From Pirellulales bacterium (lineage in GTDB: Bacteria; Planctomycetota; Planctomycetia; Pirellulales; UBA1268), in contig JAFMIU010000019.1 in the NCBI GenBank assembly GCA_017853835.1, positions 1 to 46,753 on the forward strand: a stretch of DNA of 46,753 nucleotides. Reading direction: 5' to 3'. Under the pieces are notes generated by a model, which was not told where the DNA came from, ran no database searches, and saw only the letters and a list, made by a program, of their open reading frames with translations. Position 1 is the stretch's first letter. Each line of letters starts with the position of its first letter. Made by a program: the position numbers and the translations under genes. This document shows, one piece after another, positions 34,203 through 42,540 of the stretch.

Positions 34203-36275
34203 TCAGGCCCGTGTGCGGGATCGCGATAGTGCGAAGACCACAAAACCAGCAAAGCCAGAGATGCAGATCCCAGGCTCTGGTACGACAACCAGTTGGAGAC
34301 TTCCCGATTGGAAGTAGGCACTCTTACCACCGCCAAGAACGTAGGCGTTGCCGCTCCCGACATTCTGCAGGTTCGTGAGGTCGACCGTGCCGGCAATCAG
34401 CGTGTAGGTGCCCTCTGGTGTGCTGCTCGAGAGGCCGAGAACGTCGTCGGCTCCGAAGATCGAGCCGATTGGGAAGGAAACGGTATTGGCCGCCGTCATC
34501 GGGACGCCAGCCGAGAAGTCATAGGCAAACTTGCTGCCGTTGCCGAAGGAAAAACTGCCGAGGATGGTGCCAGAGCCTGAGAGCACCTGGCCGCTGCCGA
34601 CGGCGAAGGACGCTGCAGACACGTCAAACGTCGCCCCACTGGCCACGCTGATCGTGCCGCTCGTGGCGACCGAGCCAGTCGAATCGAGTTTCAGCGTGCC
34701 GGTGCTGATCGTCGTATTGCCCGTATAGGTATTGGCACCGGCAAGCCGCAGGATGCCAGTGGCACCAGTGCCCGATTTCTCCACGCCACCTGCACCGGTG
34801 AAGATGCCGGAAAGGATGACATCGGCGACGGGGTTTCCGCCATTTGGCGAGAGATCAACGGAAAGATTGCCCGTAATCGTCCCTCCGCTCGAGATGGTGA
34901 GGATAGACGTGGTCGTGTCGTCTTTATTGAGCACGACCGACCCTGACGCAGGGAATGTGACGTTGGTGTAGGTCACCGCACCAGCCGTGGACCTGGCTGT
35001 AATGCCAGCTCCGCTGAGCAGCGTCACAGCGTTTGTGACCTGGCCCGCTGTTGGTGCCGTGTTTTGGCTCACGAGTCGCACGCCACTCCCCACTTGGACG
35101 CTGCCAGTTCCGAGGGCATTGCTGCCCGCAAAGAAGGTACGAACGCCATTGTTTTGAGAAAAGACCCAGTTGACATCGGTGGCCGTACCGGACGAGTTGC
35201 CCAATGAAAGACCACTCGCTCCCGTGACGGTCACCGTTTGTCCAGCACCGGAGAACCGTCCATCGTAGGTAAGAAGGCCACCATTGACGGCGAGCGAGCC
35301 ACCCCCAGACCCGATCGTCATGCCGCGATTCGCGTTCAGTGTGACCCCAGCGCTGGTTTGAAGCGTGGCACCGTTTGAAAGGGAGATTGCATCAGCGAGA
35401 TACGACCCCGGATTGGCACCGAGCTGGTTGTTGTTGCTGATCTGAAGAACTCCCGCGGCGACAGACGTTTTACCTGCGAACGTATTCGCGACGGTGTTGC
35501 TGAGCACCAGCGTTCCCGAGCCATTTTTCGCCAAGGTTGAACTTGACGTGCCTGAAAGCAAGCCGGGAACCGTGAGCGTTCCGGAAACGTTCAGCGTGCC
35601 ACCATTGGGTCCGACTGTGATGTCACGGCTTGAGTTCATGGTGAAGCCGGCCGTTGTCCTGAGAGTCCCGCCGTTCAACGTTATGTCGTTTGCAGTGGCC
35701 CCGAGGTTTCCATCAACGCCGACCTGAAGGGTGCCAGCTGTCAGCAAGAGATTGGCTACGAATGGGTTGCCTGCGTTGCTGAGCACCAGCGTTCCCGGGC
35801 CATTTTTCTCGATCGCTGGTGAAGCCGACGCGCCCAGCGGCAGTGCGATTGTCGCCGTAGCTCCGGCACCAAGATCATTGACCGTAATGACGGCGTTCGT
35901 CCCCGAACCGTTATTCAGTGTCAGTGAGTAGGGGCTAATGCGATCGAGAATCCAGCTAGCGGCCGACGCCGTGTTTGCGTCGCCGAAAACGAGGGAGCCG
36001 ACGGCCCGACTTTGTACCGATGCTAACGAGACAGTTCTATCGGCGGTGATGTCGTTGGCGAACGTCGCGGTAAAACCGTTTCCCGCGGCAATGGTGCCAC
36101 TCAACCAATTGGCGCCGACGTTCCAGTCTCCACTAGCATCAACGCCCCAACTGCTGCTGATGGCAAATGCGGAGTTGCTGGAGACCAGGCAGGCCGCCAT
36201 GGCGATGGTCGCGGTAACCAACGCGCCTCGCGCCACGCCTGAGACGCGCGATCGACGGATGCTGCAACACGTCAT
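34203..36275 (-). CDS. PEP-CTERM beta-strand-repeat surface protein, divergent paralogue
   Basis: A 690-residue protein from ATG 36275 (MTCCSIRRSRVSG ... SNSAFA), with a TTG 12 nt upstream as alternative start. The mature chain opens SSWGVDASGDWNVGANWLSG and holds repeats such as EKNGPGTLVLSNAG and LRLAGANTYTGNTTISTGTL, the autotransporter-associated beta-strand type. It ends VVVPEPGICISGFAGFVVFALSRSRTRA in form, that is, a PEP-CTERM signal (about 663-690). The segment before the anchor (STPEGTYTLIAGTV ... SAYFQSGSLQLVV) closely matches the proteins at 3169 and 6315, although the bodies differ. The coding sequence is visibly less GC-rich than its neighbours, suggesting a different history. 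Confidence 0.92.
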   Translation of the reverse strand: MTCCSIRRSRVSGVARGALVTATIAMAACLVSSNSAFAISSSWGVDASGDWNVGANWLSGTIAAGNGFTATFANDITADRTVSLASVQSRAVGSLVFGDANTASAASWILDRISPYSLTLNNGSGTNAVITVNDLGAGATATIALPLGASASPAIEKNGPGTLVLSNAGNPFVANLLLTAGTLQVGVDGNLGATANDITLNGGTLRTTAGFTMNSSRDITVGPNGGTLNVSGTLTVPGLLSGTSSSTLAKNGSGTLVLSNTVANTFAGKTSVAAGVLQISNNNQLGANPGSYLADAISLSNGATLQTSAGVTLNANRGMTIGSGGGSLAVNGGLLTYDGRFSGAGQTVTVTGASGLSLGNSSGTATDVNWVFSQNNGVRTFFAGSNALGTGSVQVGSGVRLVSQNTAPTAGQVTNAVTLLSGAGITARSTAGAVTYTNVTFPASGSVVLNKDDTTTSILTISSGGTITGNLSVDLSPNGGNPVADVILSGIFTGAGGVEKSGTGATGILRLAGANTYTGNTTISTGTLKLDSTGSVATSGTISVASGATFDVSAASFAVGSGQVLSGSGTILGSFSFGNGSKFAYDFSAGVPMTAANTVSFPIGSIFGADDVLGLSSSTPEGTYTLIAGTVDLTNLQNVGSGNAYVLGGGKSAYFQSGSLQLVVVPEPGICISGFAGFVVFALSRSRTRA

Positions 36276-36523
36276 CACAAGACTCAATCTTTTCCGACCA
36301 GGCTGTCCAAAGTGCCACGGTTACTGGATGAATCGAAAAAACGGCTTTTTTTGATGGGTCGATGCCTAGTTTTTAGTTCAGGCGGGTTGGAGACGAGCTG
36401 GATCGTTGCTTGGGGGAAAGCCTGCTTGACCGGCCCCTCTCCCTTCGACACACCACGCGGACGGTTCCGCAACTCTCTCGAAAGCACTGGTACCAACCCG
36501 GGGAGGTGTCAGAGCCACCGTCC
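36276..36523. other. Leader of the beta-repeat gene with A-tract/CCGTTTT motif
   Basis: On the minus strand, seven As, then G, CCGTTTT and, 13 nt on, GTAACCGTGGCAC (about 36310-36355). The leader of the paralogue at 3169 has the same order: A7, CCGTTTT, then GTACGTGGCAC. The TGGCAC here lacks a correctly spaced -12 element. No gene was found. Confidence 0.4.
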
Positions 36524-36715
36524 GGCGCAGTGCACAGCGACGGCGATGAGGAGCGCGAGGTTGGGGTGCTGTTGCTGGACCTGGGGATCGACGGCCCGGC
36601 GCGGGTGCGGGATCTCTGGTCTGGAGAGGATGGTGGCACGGTCGAGAAGGCGTTTGGACGCTCCCTCCGGAGCCATGCGAGCGGCCTGTATCGACTCACG
36701 CCCGTGCCGCAATGA
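36524..36715 (+). pseudogene. Remnant of an alpha-galactosidase-like (GH27-type) C-terminal domain
   Basis: About 60 codons on the plus strand end at a stop at 36715. The text LLLDLGIDGPARVRDLWSG, followed by a DGGTVEKAF stretch and HASGLYRLTP, matches the C-terminal antiparallel beta-domain of GH27 alpha-galactosidases. That domain typically reads DLGL.G...VRDLW...D.G.....F...V..HG..L.RL.P. The catalytic barrel is absent: upstream sequence to the beta-repeat gene shows no glycosidase motifs, and no ribosome site precedes the fragment. It is best read as the surviving tail of a deleted or displaced gene. The family call rests on motif memory and needs a profile search. Confidence 0.6.
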
Positions 36716-36865
36716 CAGCTACGAGCCCGGTCGCATCGCGGGCCGCCCTCAGGCTTCCCGCCTCATAACCCGCCGGGTTTGTGTCCGAATGTGATCTCGT
36801 GTCAGGGGTGGGCGATCACTATCCTCGCTCGGCTGCACCGTCCCGTCTTCGAAGGAGATCTTCCG

Positions 36866-37291
36866 ATGATTCGCGCCGTCGTCCGTCGTCTTCGTCTGGT
36901 GGTCGTCGTGTGCGCCGCTGGCGCTGCCCTGGTTGGCTCGATCGCCATGGCTCAGCAGCCTCCCGCCAATCCGGCCGATGCGATCATCGGCGACTGGCGG
37001 CCGGCCGACATGAACGTCGACGTCCGCATTTTTCCCTCCAATGGCCAGTATCTCGGCGGCATCGTGAAGGCCGACAATCAGGAACTGGTCAACAAAGAGA
37101 TGATGCGTGGCGTGACGTTCGACCCTGACACGAAGATGTGGAAGGGCGAGGTCTTCGCGCTCAAGCGGGGCCAGTTCGTGCCGATGACGATCCGGATGAC
37201 GCCGGCCGGGTTCGAAATGGTGGCCGGCTCCGGCATCATGTCGAAGACGATCGAATGGGTTCGCGTGCCGACGCCCGGGGCGGCTCAGTGA
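36866..37291 (+). CDS. Small secreted DUF2147-like protein
   Basis: A 141-residue protein. ATG 36866 is preceded by AAGGAG at 8 nt; the frame extends upstream to 36779 without support. The signal peptide is MIRAVVRRLRLVVVV ... AMAQ. The mature part (IIGDWRPADMNVDVRIFPSNGQ, GGIVKADN, WKGEVFALK, MIVAGSGIM-like FEMVAGSGIMSKTIEW) fits the DUF2147 pattern of a small lipocalin-like beta-barrel beginning with G.W. Such proteins are periplasmic with unknown function. Its last 7 nt overlap the end of the convergent aldolase gene, so the two 3' ends share sequence and no separate terminator fits between them. Confidence 0.78.
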   Translation: MIRAVVRRLRLVVVVCAAGAALVGSIAMAQQPPANPADAIIGDWRPADMNVDVRIFPSNGQYLGGIVKADNQELVNKEMMRGVTFDPDTKMWKGEVFALKRGQFVPMTIRMTPAGFEMVAGSGIMSKTIEWVRVPTPGAAQ

Positions 37292-38205
37292 CGTTCGGCT
37301 GACGGGATGTCGGCTACGATTTCGGCGATCTGCGTGCGCTGGCCCGCGTCGAGGAGTTCGGCCCACGCGGCACAGGTGTCGCCGCAGATGCCGAGTTCGC
37401 GGAGCGCCGCCTTGATGCCGACCACCACCCGGCAGGGCTCCGTGCCCACTCCATACAGCCTGCCCAGCGACAGCACCTGACGCTGGAGCGACGCAGCGAG
37501 CGTCTCGTCGCCTCGTTCGAGCGCCTGCTGCAGGCCGACGAAGAGGTGCGGCGCCACATTGGCTCCGCCGCACACGCCACCGTGGCCACCAAGGCCGTGT
37601 GCCTGGGGCAGCATCTGCTCCGGGCCAATGAGCAGCGACCAGTCGGGCCGCACGTCGCGCACCACCCGGGCGTAGCCGTCGAACACGCCGAGATCGCCGC
37701 CGGAATCCTTGATGCCCACGATGCCGGGAAGGTCTGCCAGCCGTCGGACCGTGTCGACCGGCAGCACCACCTTCACCATCTCCGGCATGTTGTAGAGCAC
37801 CAGCGGCAGGGGGAGGCCTGACGCGAGCGTGCGGGCCCACCGTTCGAGCGGCTCACGGCCGGCCGGAAAATAGTAGGGTGCCGCCGCCACGACCGCGGCC
37901 GCCCCCTGCTCCGACGCGAGCCGTGCGAGGGCAAGACTTTCCGAGAGCACGGTGTCGGTGATCCCCACGAGCACCGGCACACGGCCGGCCACCTGGCGAA
38001 GGGTGCGCGACACCAGATCACGCCGCACCCCGTAGGGGAGCATGGGGCCCTCGCCCGTGGTGCCAAGCACGAAGAGACCCTGCACGCCGCCGGCGAGCAC
38101 GTGCTCGACGAGTCGCTCGAGGCCGTCGATGTCGAGCGTGTCGCGGTCGAGCAGCGGAGTGGCCAGCGGGGGAACGATGCCGTGGAAACGCGGAGGGGCG
38201 GTCAT
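37285..38205 (-). CDS. DapA/NAL-family aldolase or lyase (not canonical DapA)
   Basis: A 306-residue cytoplasmic (beta/alpha)8 class I aldolase. ATG 38205 gives the family-typical start (PPRFHGIVPPLATPL); the longer frame to 38544 is arginine-rich and discarded. GTTGEG (48-53) is the substrate-carboxylate loop, YNMP (Tyr138) the catalytic tyrosine and GIKDSGG (Lys166) the Schiff-base lysine. True dihydrodipicolinate synthases have an arginine soon after YN.P; here the sequence is YNMPEMVK, so lysine biosynthesis is unlikely. A 2-keto-3-deoxy sugar-acid aldolase or dehydratase fits the pectin context. It lies 53 bp downstream of the MFS gene, probably in one operon. Confidence 0.88.
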   Translation of the reverse strand: MTAPPRFHGIVPPLATPLLDRDTLDIDGLERLVEHVLAGGVQGLFVLGTTGEGPMLPYGVRRDLVSRTLRQVAGRVPVLVGITDTVLSESLALARLASEQGAAAVVAAAPYYFPAGREPLERWARTLASGLPLPLVLYNMPEMVKVVLPVDTVRRLADLPGIVGIKDSGGDLGVFDGYARVVRDVRPDWSLLIGPEQMLPQAHGLGGHGGVCGGANVAPHLFVGLQQALERGDETLAASLQRQVLSLGRLYGVGTEPCRVVVGIKAALRELGICGDTCAAWAELLDAGQRTQIAEIVADIPSAERH

Positions 38206-38258
38206 GAGTGGCTCTGCGGGAAAGATGAACGGATGGATGGGGATGGCGTGGAGGACGA

Positions 38259-39593
38259 TCAGCGGGCTGGGCTGGGGATGGTGCGCCGGCCGGCGAGCAT
38301 CGCGGCCACGAGGAGCGCGGCACAGACGAGATAGACGATGCCGCCAGTGGCGATCGCCCGGCTCATCGCCTCGACTTCGCCCTCCTTGCCGGCGGCCTGC
38401 GTGGCCCACCCCACGAAGAGCGGCCCGAGGGCGCCGCCCCCCCAGCCCACGGTGTTCATGATGCCGGCGGCGCTGGCCCGCGCCCGGGGCTCGATCTGAT
38501 CGAAGAGCGACGCGAAGATGCCGGAGTCGTAGCAGCCCTTGCACAGGCCGAACGCCGTCATCGCCGCGACGAGCACGCCGGTGGTGGAGCAGAGGCCGAC
38601 CAACGCGACAAACGCCGAGCCGACGAGCAGGCCCGCGGCCTGCACGAGCACGCGGCCGCCGGCGAAGCGGCGGGCCAGTCGGTCGGCCACCACGCCCGCC
38701 AGCGGCGCCGCGACCGCGCTGGCGAGATGGATGAACACCGTGCCATTGAGGCCGGCGGCCCCGAGCGAATAACCAAACTTCTCCTTGAGGAAGGTTGGCG
38801 TCCAGGTGAGGAAGATCGTGGCGACGAAGTTGGCACCCAGGAACGCCAGCATCAACAAGATCACCGCGGGCCGACGCAGGACGACCGCGGCGGTGTCGGC
38901 CACGCCGAGCGCGTCGCCCGCGGCCAGACCGTCATGGGCCGTCGAGGTGTCGAGCCCCTGGGCCTCCGCCTCCTCACGATCCGCGGCGCCCCGCTGCGGC
39001 TCCCGCAGGAAGGCGTAGAGGATCGCAGCCACACCCATGCCGATCATGCCAAAGAGATAGAAGCCGGTGCGCCACCCGAAGTGCTCGGCGATCGTGGCGC
39101 CAAGCCAGCTGCCCAGGATCGTGCCGGCATACACGCTCGACTGATGGATCGCGAAGGCGCGTGAGCGGGTGCGGGGGCCGTGGTAGTCGGCGGTGAGCGA
39201 CATCGAAGCCGGGAAGTAAAACGTCTCGCCAAATCCTTCGAGGGCCCGCACGGTGACGAACTGCCAGAGTTTCGTGCACCAGGCGGTGGCCACGGTGACG
39301 AAGCTCCAGAAGATGCAGCCGCCCAGGATGAGGTGCACCCGCTTGAGCCGATCGGCGATGAATCCGGCAAAGGGCGCCCCGCCGGCATACACCCACATGA
39401 AGGCCGAGCCGATCAATCCCAGCTCGAACTTGGTGAACCCAAACTCCGCCTCGAGGAGCGGGAAGACGGCATAGATCGCCTGTCGATCGGCGTAGTTGAA
39501 GAAGCAGACGAGCCAGAGCATGCCCACGACGAGCCAACGCTCGTGGGGAGGGCCGCCGGAGCGGCGCGGGGATGACGGAGCCTGTGAGGCCAT
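38259..39593 (-). CDS. MFS transporter, anion:cation symporter (hexuronate/sugar-acid) type
   Basis: A 444-residue inner-membrane carrier with about 12 hydrophobic segments. ATG 39593 is used; the frame continues to 39683 without transporter features. The N-terminal PHERWLVVGMLWLVCFFNYADRQ is typical of the ACS family (glucarate, galactarate and hexuronate carriers), and GFIADRLKRVH is the MFS motif A between helices 2 and 3. GWGGGALGPLFVGW is in the C-terminal half. It heads an operon with the DapA-family gene, so its cargo is probably a sugar acid such as galacturonate or an unsaturated or keto-deoxy derivative. It is divergent from the DUF1593 pair across a 173-bp region. Confidence 0.9.
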   Translation of the reverse strand: MASQAPSSPRRSGGPPHERWLVVGMLWLVCFFNYADRQAIYAVFPLLEAEFGFTKFELGLIGSAFMWVYAGGAPFAGFIADRLKRVHLILGGCIFWSFVTVATAWCTKLWQFVTVRALEGFGETFYFPASMSLTADYHGPRTRSRAFAIHQSSVYAGTILGSWLGATIAEHFGWRTGFYLFGMIGMGVAAILYAFLREPQRGAADREEAEAQGLDTSTAHDGLAAGDALGVADTAAVVLRRPAVILLMLAFLGANFVATIFLTWTPTFLKEKFGYSLGAAGLNGTVFIHLASAVAAPLAGVVADRLARRFAGGRVLVQAAGLLVGSAFVALVGLCSTTGVLVAAMTAFGLCKGCYDSGIFASLFDQIEPRARASAAGIMNTVGWGGGALGPLFVGWATQAAGKEGEVEAMSRAIATGGIVYLVCAALLVAAMLAGRRTIPSPAR

Positions 39594-39727
39594 GAATGTC
39601 GTCGGAGAATCCCGCCCTCGGTGCCGTGAAGCAGGCGAGTATGCCAGACAACGCGGCCTGCAACAGACCCGCAATCTGCGCACACACTGGCGGGTTTCGA
39701 TGCGCTGGGGGAAGATGACGCAGGTGC

Positions 39728-39742
39728 GGCGGGGAGCCCGCC
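39728..39742 (+). promoter_or_regulatory. GC hairpin in the 5' leader of the DUF1593 operon
   Basis: GGCGGG (39728-39733), a 3-nt loop, and CCCGCC (39737-39742) form a strong short hairpin. It lies just upstream of the GGAGAG ribosome site (39755-39760) for ATG 39767. There is no T-tract, so it is not a terminator; it may affect initiation or mRNA stability. Confidence 0.35.
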
Positions 39743-39766
39743 CCTGTTCATATCGGAGAGATCGTC

Positions 39767-41224
39767 ATGAAGCCGTCGTCGTGGTGCCTGCTCGCGGTGC
39801 TCCCTGTCCTGCTCCTGCACGGAGCCGTGGCGACCGAGCCCGCCAGGGCGGCCGACAAGCCCAGGGTGATCATTCTCACCGACATCGAAAACGAGCCTGA
39901 CGACGCGATGTCGCTCGTGCGGTTTCTGGTCTATGCCAACCAGTGGGACACTGAAGCCCTGATCGCGACCACCTCCATCCATCTGCCGGATCGCATCGCG
40001 CCACAGCGGATCGAGGCGATCGTGAAGGCGTATGGCACGGTGCGCGACACGCTCGAAGTGCATGAGAAGGGGTTTCCGACCGGTGAGCAGATGCTCGGTC
40101 GGATCCGTTCGGGCGTGCCGAGGTATGGCATGACGGGCGTCGGCAAGGATCATGACTCGCCGGGGTCGAATCGGATCATCGAGGTCGTCGACGCCGACGA
40201 CCCGCGCCCGGTGTGGGTGTGCGTGTGGGGTGGGCCCAACTGCCTCGCCCAGGCGCTCTGGAAGGTGCGGGCCACGCGAACCCCCGAGCAGCTCGCCGCC
40301 TTCGTCGCCAAGCTCCGCGTTTCCACGATCTCCGATCAGGACGACAGCGGACCGTGGCTGCGACGGGAGTTTCCCGGTCTCTTCTACGTCGCGAGCCCGG
40401 GGTTTCACCCGCTCGGCGGCTACCACTACGCCACCTGGACCGGCATCGCCGGGGATGAACTCCATGGCCGTTTCGCAGGTGCCGACTTCAGCCTCGTGTC
40501 GCAGCCCTGGCTCGACGAGCACGTTCGCCGCAAGGGCCCCCTGGGGGCGGAATATCCTCCCGTGGCGTTCATGATGGAGGGCGACACGCCGAGCTTTTTC
40601 AACCTCATCGGCAACGGCCTCTCCGACCCCGAGCATCCCGACTGGGGCGGCTGGGGGGGGCGCTACGAGATGGCGCTGCCGCCCCTTCGAAAATGGCATC
40701 TCGAGCGGGAGACCCGCCCGTTCTGGACCAACGCCATGGACGAGGTGCTCGGCAACGATGGCCGCTGGCACACCAACAACTGGGCGACGGTGTGGCGATG
40801 GCGGCCGGAGTTTCAAAACGACTTCAGCGCCCGCATGGACTGGACGGTTACGCCGACCTACGGCGATGCCAACCATCCGCCGGTGGTGACGCTCGGCCAT
40901 CCTCGCACCCTGCGTGTGAAGCCGGGCGGACGGCTCACGCTCAGCGCGGCCGGCTCGTCGGATCCCGACGGCGATGCCCTGTCCTACCGCTGGATGCACT
41001 ATCCCGAGCCGGGCACGTTCACGTTTTCGAGCGGCCGGACCGCCCGGCCGTTGGTGATCGAACGGGCCGACACCGCGGAGGCCACCTTTGTCGCCCCCGA
41101 CAAGGCCGGACGTTTTGGCACGGCGCACGTGATCCTCGCAGTGACCGACGCCGGCACGCCACCGCTCACGCGCTACGAGCGTGTGATCGTCACCGTCGAT
41201 CCGCGCGAGGCGACATCGCCATGA
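39767..41224 (+). CDS. Secreted DUF1593 nucleoside-hydrolase-like protein with Sde182-type C-terminus
   Basis: A 485-residue secreted protein. GGAGAG precedes ATG 39767 by 6 nt; the signal peptide ends near RAADK (about residue 29). The N-terminal domain (about 30-360) is nucleoside-hydrolase-like: [19 protein letters not shown] carries the acidic metal-binding cluster, and [17 protein letters not shown] is family-typical. The C-terminal domain (about 365-480, [39 protein letters not shown]) is an Ig/PKD-like beta-sandwich as in the cellulose-binding protein Sde182. Family members are secreted and occur in plant-polysaccharide loci, but the glycosidic bond cleaved is not established. The stop overlaps the next start (ATGA). 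Confidence 0.87.
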   Translation: MKPSSWCLLAVLPVLLLHGAVATEPARAADKPRVIILTDIENEPDDAMSLVRFLVYANQWDTEALIATTSIHLPDRIAPQRIEAIVKAYGTVRDTLEVHEKGFPTGEQMLGRIRSGVPRYGMTGVGKDHDSPGSNRIIEVVDADDPRPVWVCVWGGPNCLAQALWKVRATRTPEQLAAFVAKLRVSTISDQDDSGPWLRREFPGLFYVASPGFHPLGGYHYATWTGIAGDELHGRFAGADFSLVSQPWLDEHVRRKGPLGAEYPPVAFMMEGDTPSFFNLIGNGLSDPEHPDWGGWGGRYEMALPPLRKWHLERETRPFWTNAMDEVLGNDGRWHTNNWATVWRWRPEFQNDFSARMDWTVTPTYGDANHPPVVTLGHPRTLRVKPGGRLTLSAAGSSDPDGDALSYRWMHYPEPGTFTFSSGRTARPLVIERADTAEATFVAPDKAGRFGTAHVILAVTDAGTPPLTRYERVIVTVDPREATSP

Positions 41225-42540
41225 GCCCCATGGCAGCGATCGGTGATTCGGTGCGGCGAGCCCTTTTCGGCGTCGTAACGGTGGTGGCCGCGGCGGTGGC
41301 ACCGCCCGATGGAGTGGCCGCCGACGCCCGGCCGCGGGTGATCGTTTCCACCGATGCCGGTGGCACCGATTACGACGATCTGCAGTCGCTCGTGCATCTC
41401 CTGCTCTATGCCGACGCGATCGATCTCGAAGGCCTCGTGTCGTCGCCCTACGGGCCTGGCCGCATGAAACACATTCTCGACGTGGTCGATGTCTATGCCC
41501 GAGACGTGCCGGCTCTGCGTCGCCATTCGGCCGACTATCCCGACGCCGAGTCGCTTCGTCGCATGACCGTGCAGGGCGCCACCGACCCGTCCGGCCCGGC
41601 GGGATACGGCACGACCACGGACGGGTCGGACTGGATCGTCACCTGTGCTCGCCGCGATGACCCCAGGCCGCTCTGGGTGCTCGTCTGGGGCGGCATCGAG
41701 GACGTTGCCCAGGCACTCCACGACGATCCCTCGATCGAGTCGAAGCTCCGCGTTTATTTCATCGGCGGCCCCAACAAGAAGTGGTCGCCCGCATGCTATG
41801 ACTTCCTCGCCCGCGAGCATCCCGGGCTATGGATCATCGAGGCCAACTCCACGTACCGCGGCTGGTTCGTTGGCGGGGACCAATCAGGCGCCTGGGGCAA
41901 CGATTCCTTCGTCGCGAGCCGGGTGGCGGGTCGCGGGGCACTCGGCGACTATTTCGCCCATGGGATCACCTTCGGAGGTGAGTCGCGGTCGCGGCTGAAG
42001 ATGGGAGACTCGCCGTCGCTGGCGTATGTGCTGCACGGCCGGCCTGAGGCTCCAGCCCATGGCTCGTGGGGCGGAGCCTTTGTGCGGGCCTGGGATCGCG
42101 AGCGCGAGGTGTGGCGACGGCCGCCGCAGGCCGAGGATGTGCTCGAGACGTTTCGTGTGGTTGAGATCGTGCTGCCGGCCTCGACGAGCTGCGTGGCGGC
42201 GGGCATGGCCACGATGGAGGTCGATGGCTTTGCCTGTCCTGGCACTCGCGGCGCTGACAACGCCTGGCACTTCTGGTTTTGTCCGAAGGAGTCGAAGGTG
42301 TGGCGCTACACCATTGAAAGCACCGATCAGGCCGTCAACGGCCTCGCCGGCACGTTTCGGTCGGCCCCTCCTCCGCCGGAACGCCGCCATGAGCCATCGC
42401 CACGATACCCGCACTGGTGGACCGATGACCCGGACCCCTCGATGGCGGAAGGACCGCATCAGGGGGCGAAAACCGTCAGCCGATGGCGGCGCGAGTTTCT
42501 CGAGGATTTCGCCCGCCGGCTCGACCGCTGCCGTCCCTGA
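41221..42540 (+). CDS. Secreted DUF1593 nucleoside-hydrolase-like protein, second copy
   Basis: A 439-residue paralogue of the preceding gene, coupled by an ATGA overlap. I place the start at ATG 41221; the open frame extends back to 40693 only as an overlap with the upstream gene. The signal peptide ends near GVAAD (about residue 35). [18 protein letters not shown] replaces DIENEPDD, keeping acidic metal ligands in a different arrangement. [21 protein letters not shown] and [12 protein letters not shown] match the family. The C-terminal region (about 305-400) is shorter and unlike the partner's Sde182 domain. The pair may act on different linkages of one substrate. Confidence 0.85.
   Translation: MSPMAAIGDSVRRALFGVVTVVAAAVAPPDGVAADARPRVIVSTDAGGTDYDDLQSLVHLLLYADAIDLEGLVSSPYGPGRMKHILDVVDVYARDVPALRRHSADYPDAESLRRMTVQGATDPSGPAGYGTTTDGSDWIVTCARRDDPRPLWVLVWGGIEDVAQALHDDPSIESKLRVYFIGGPNKKWSPACYDFLAREHPGLWIIEANSTYRGWFVGGDQSGAWGNDSFVASRVAGRGALGDYFAHGITFGGESRSRLKMGDSPSLAYVLHGRPEAPAHGSWGGAFVRAWDREREVWRRPPQAEDVLETFRVVEIVLPASTSCVAAGMATMEVDGFACPGTRGADNAWHFWFCPKESKVWRYTIESTDQAVNGLAGTFRSAPPPPERRHEPSPRYPHWWTDDPDPSMAEGPHQGAKTVSRWRREFLEDFARRLDRCRP

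Noticed and set aside
36310..36330. Sigma-54 promoter for the gene at 34203
   Set aside because: TGGCAC is present but the next GC is one base too far for a -24/-12 element.
36410..36523. Upstream part of the frame containing the alpha-galactosidase remnant, as a full small gene
   Set aside because: Only the part after about 36524 looks like protein; the ATG at 36410 lacks a ribosome site.
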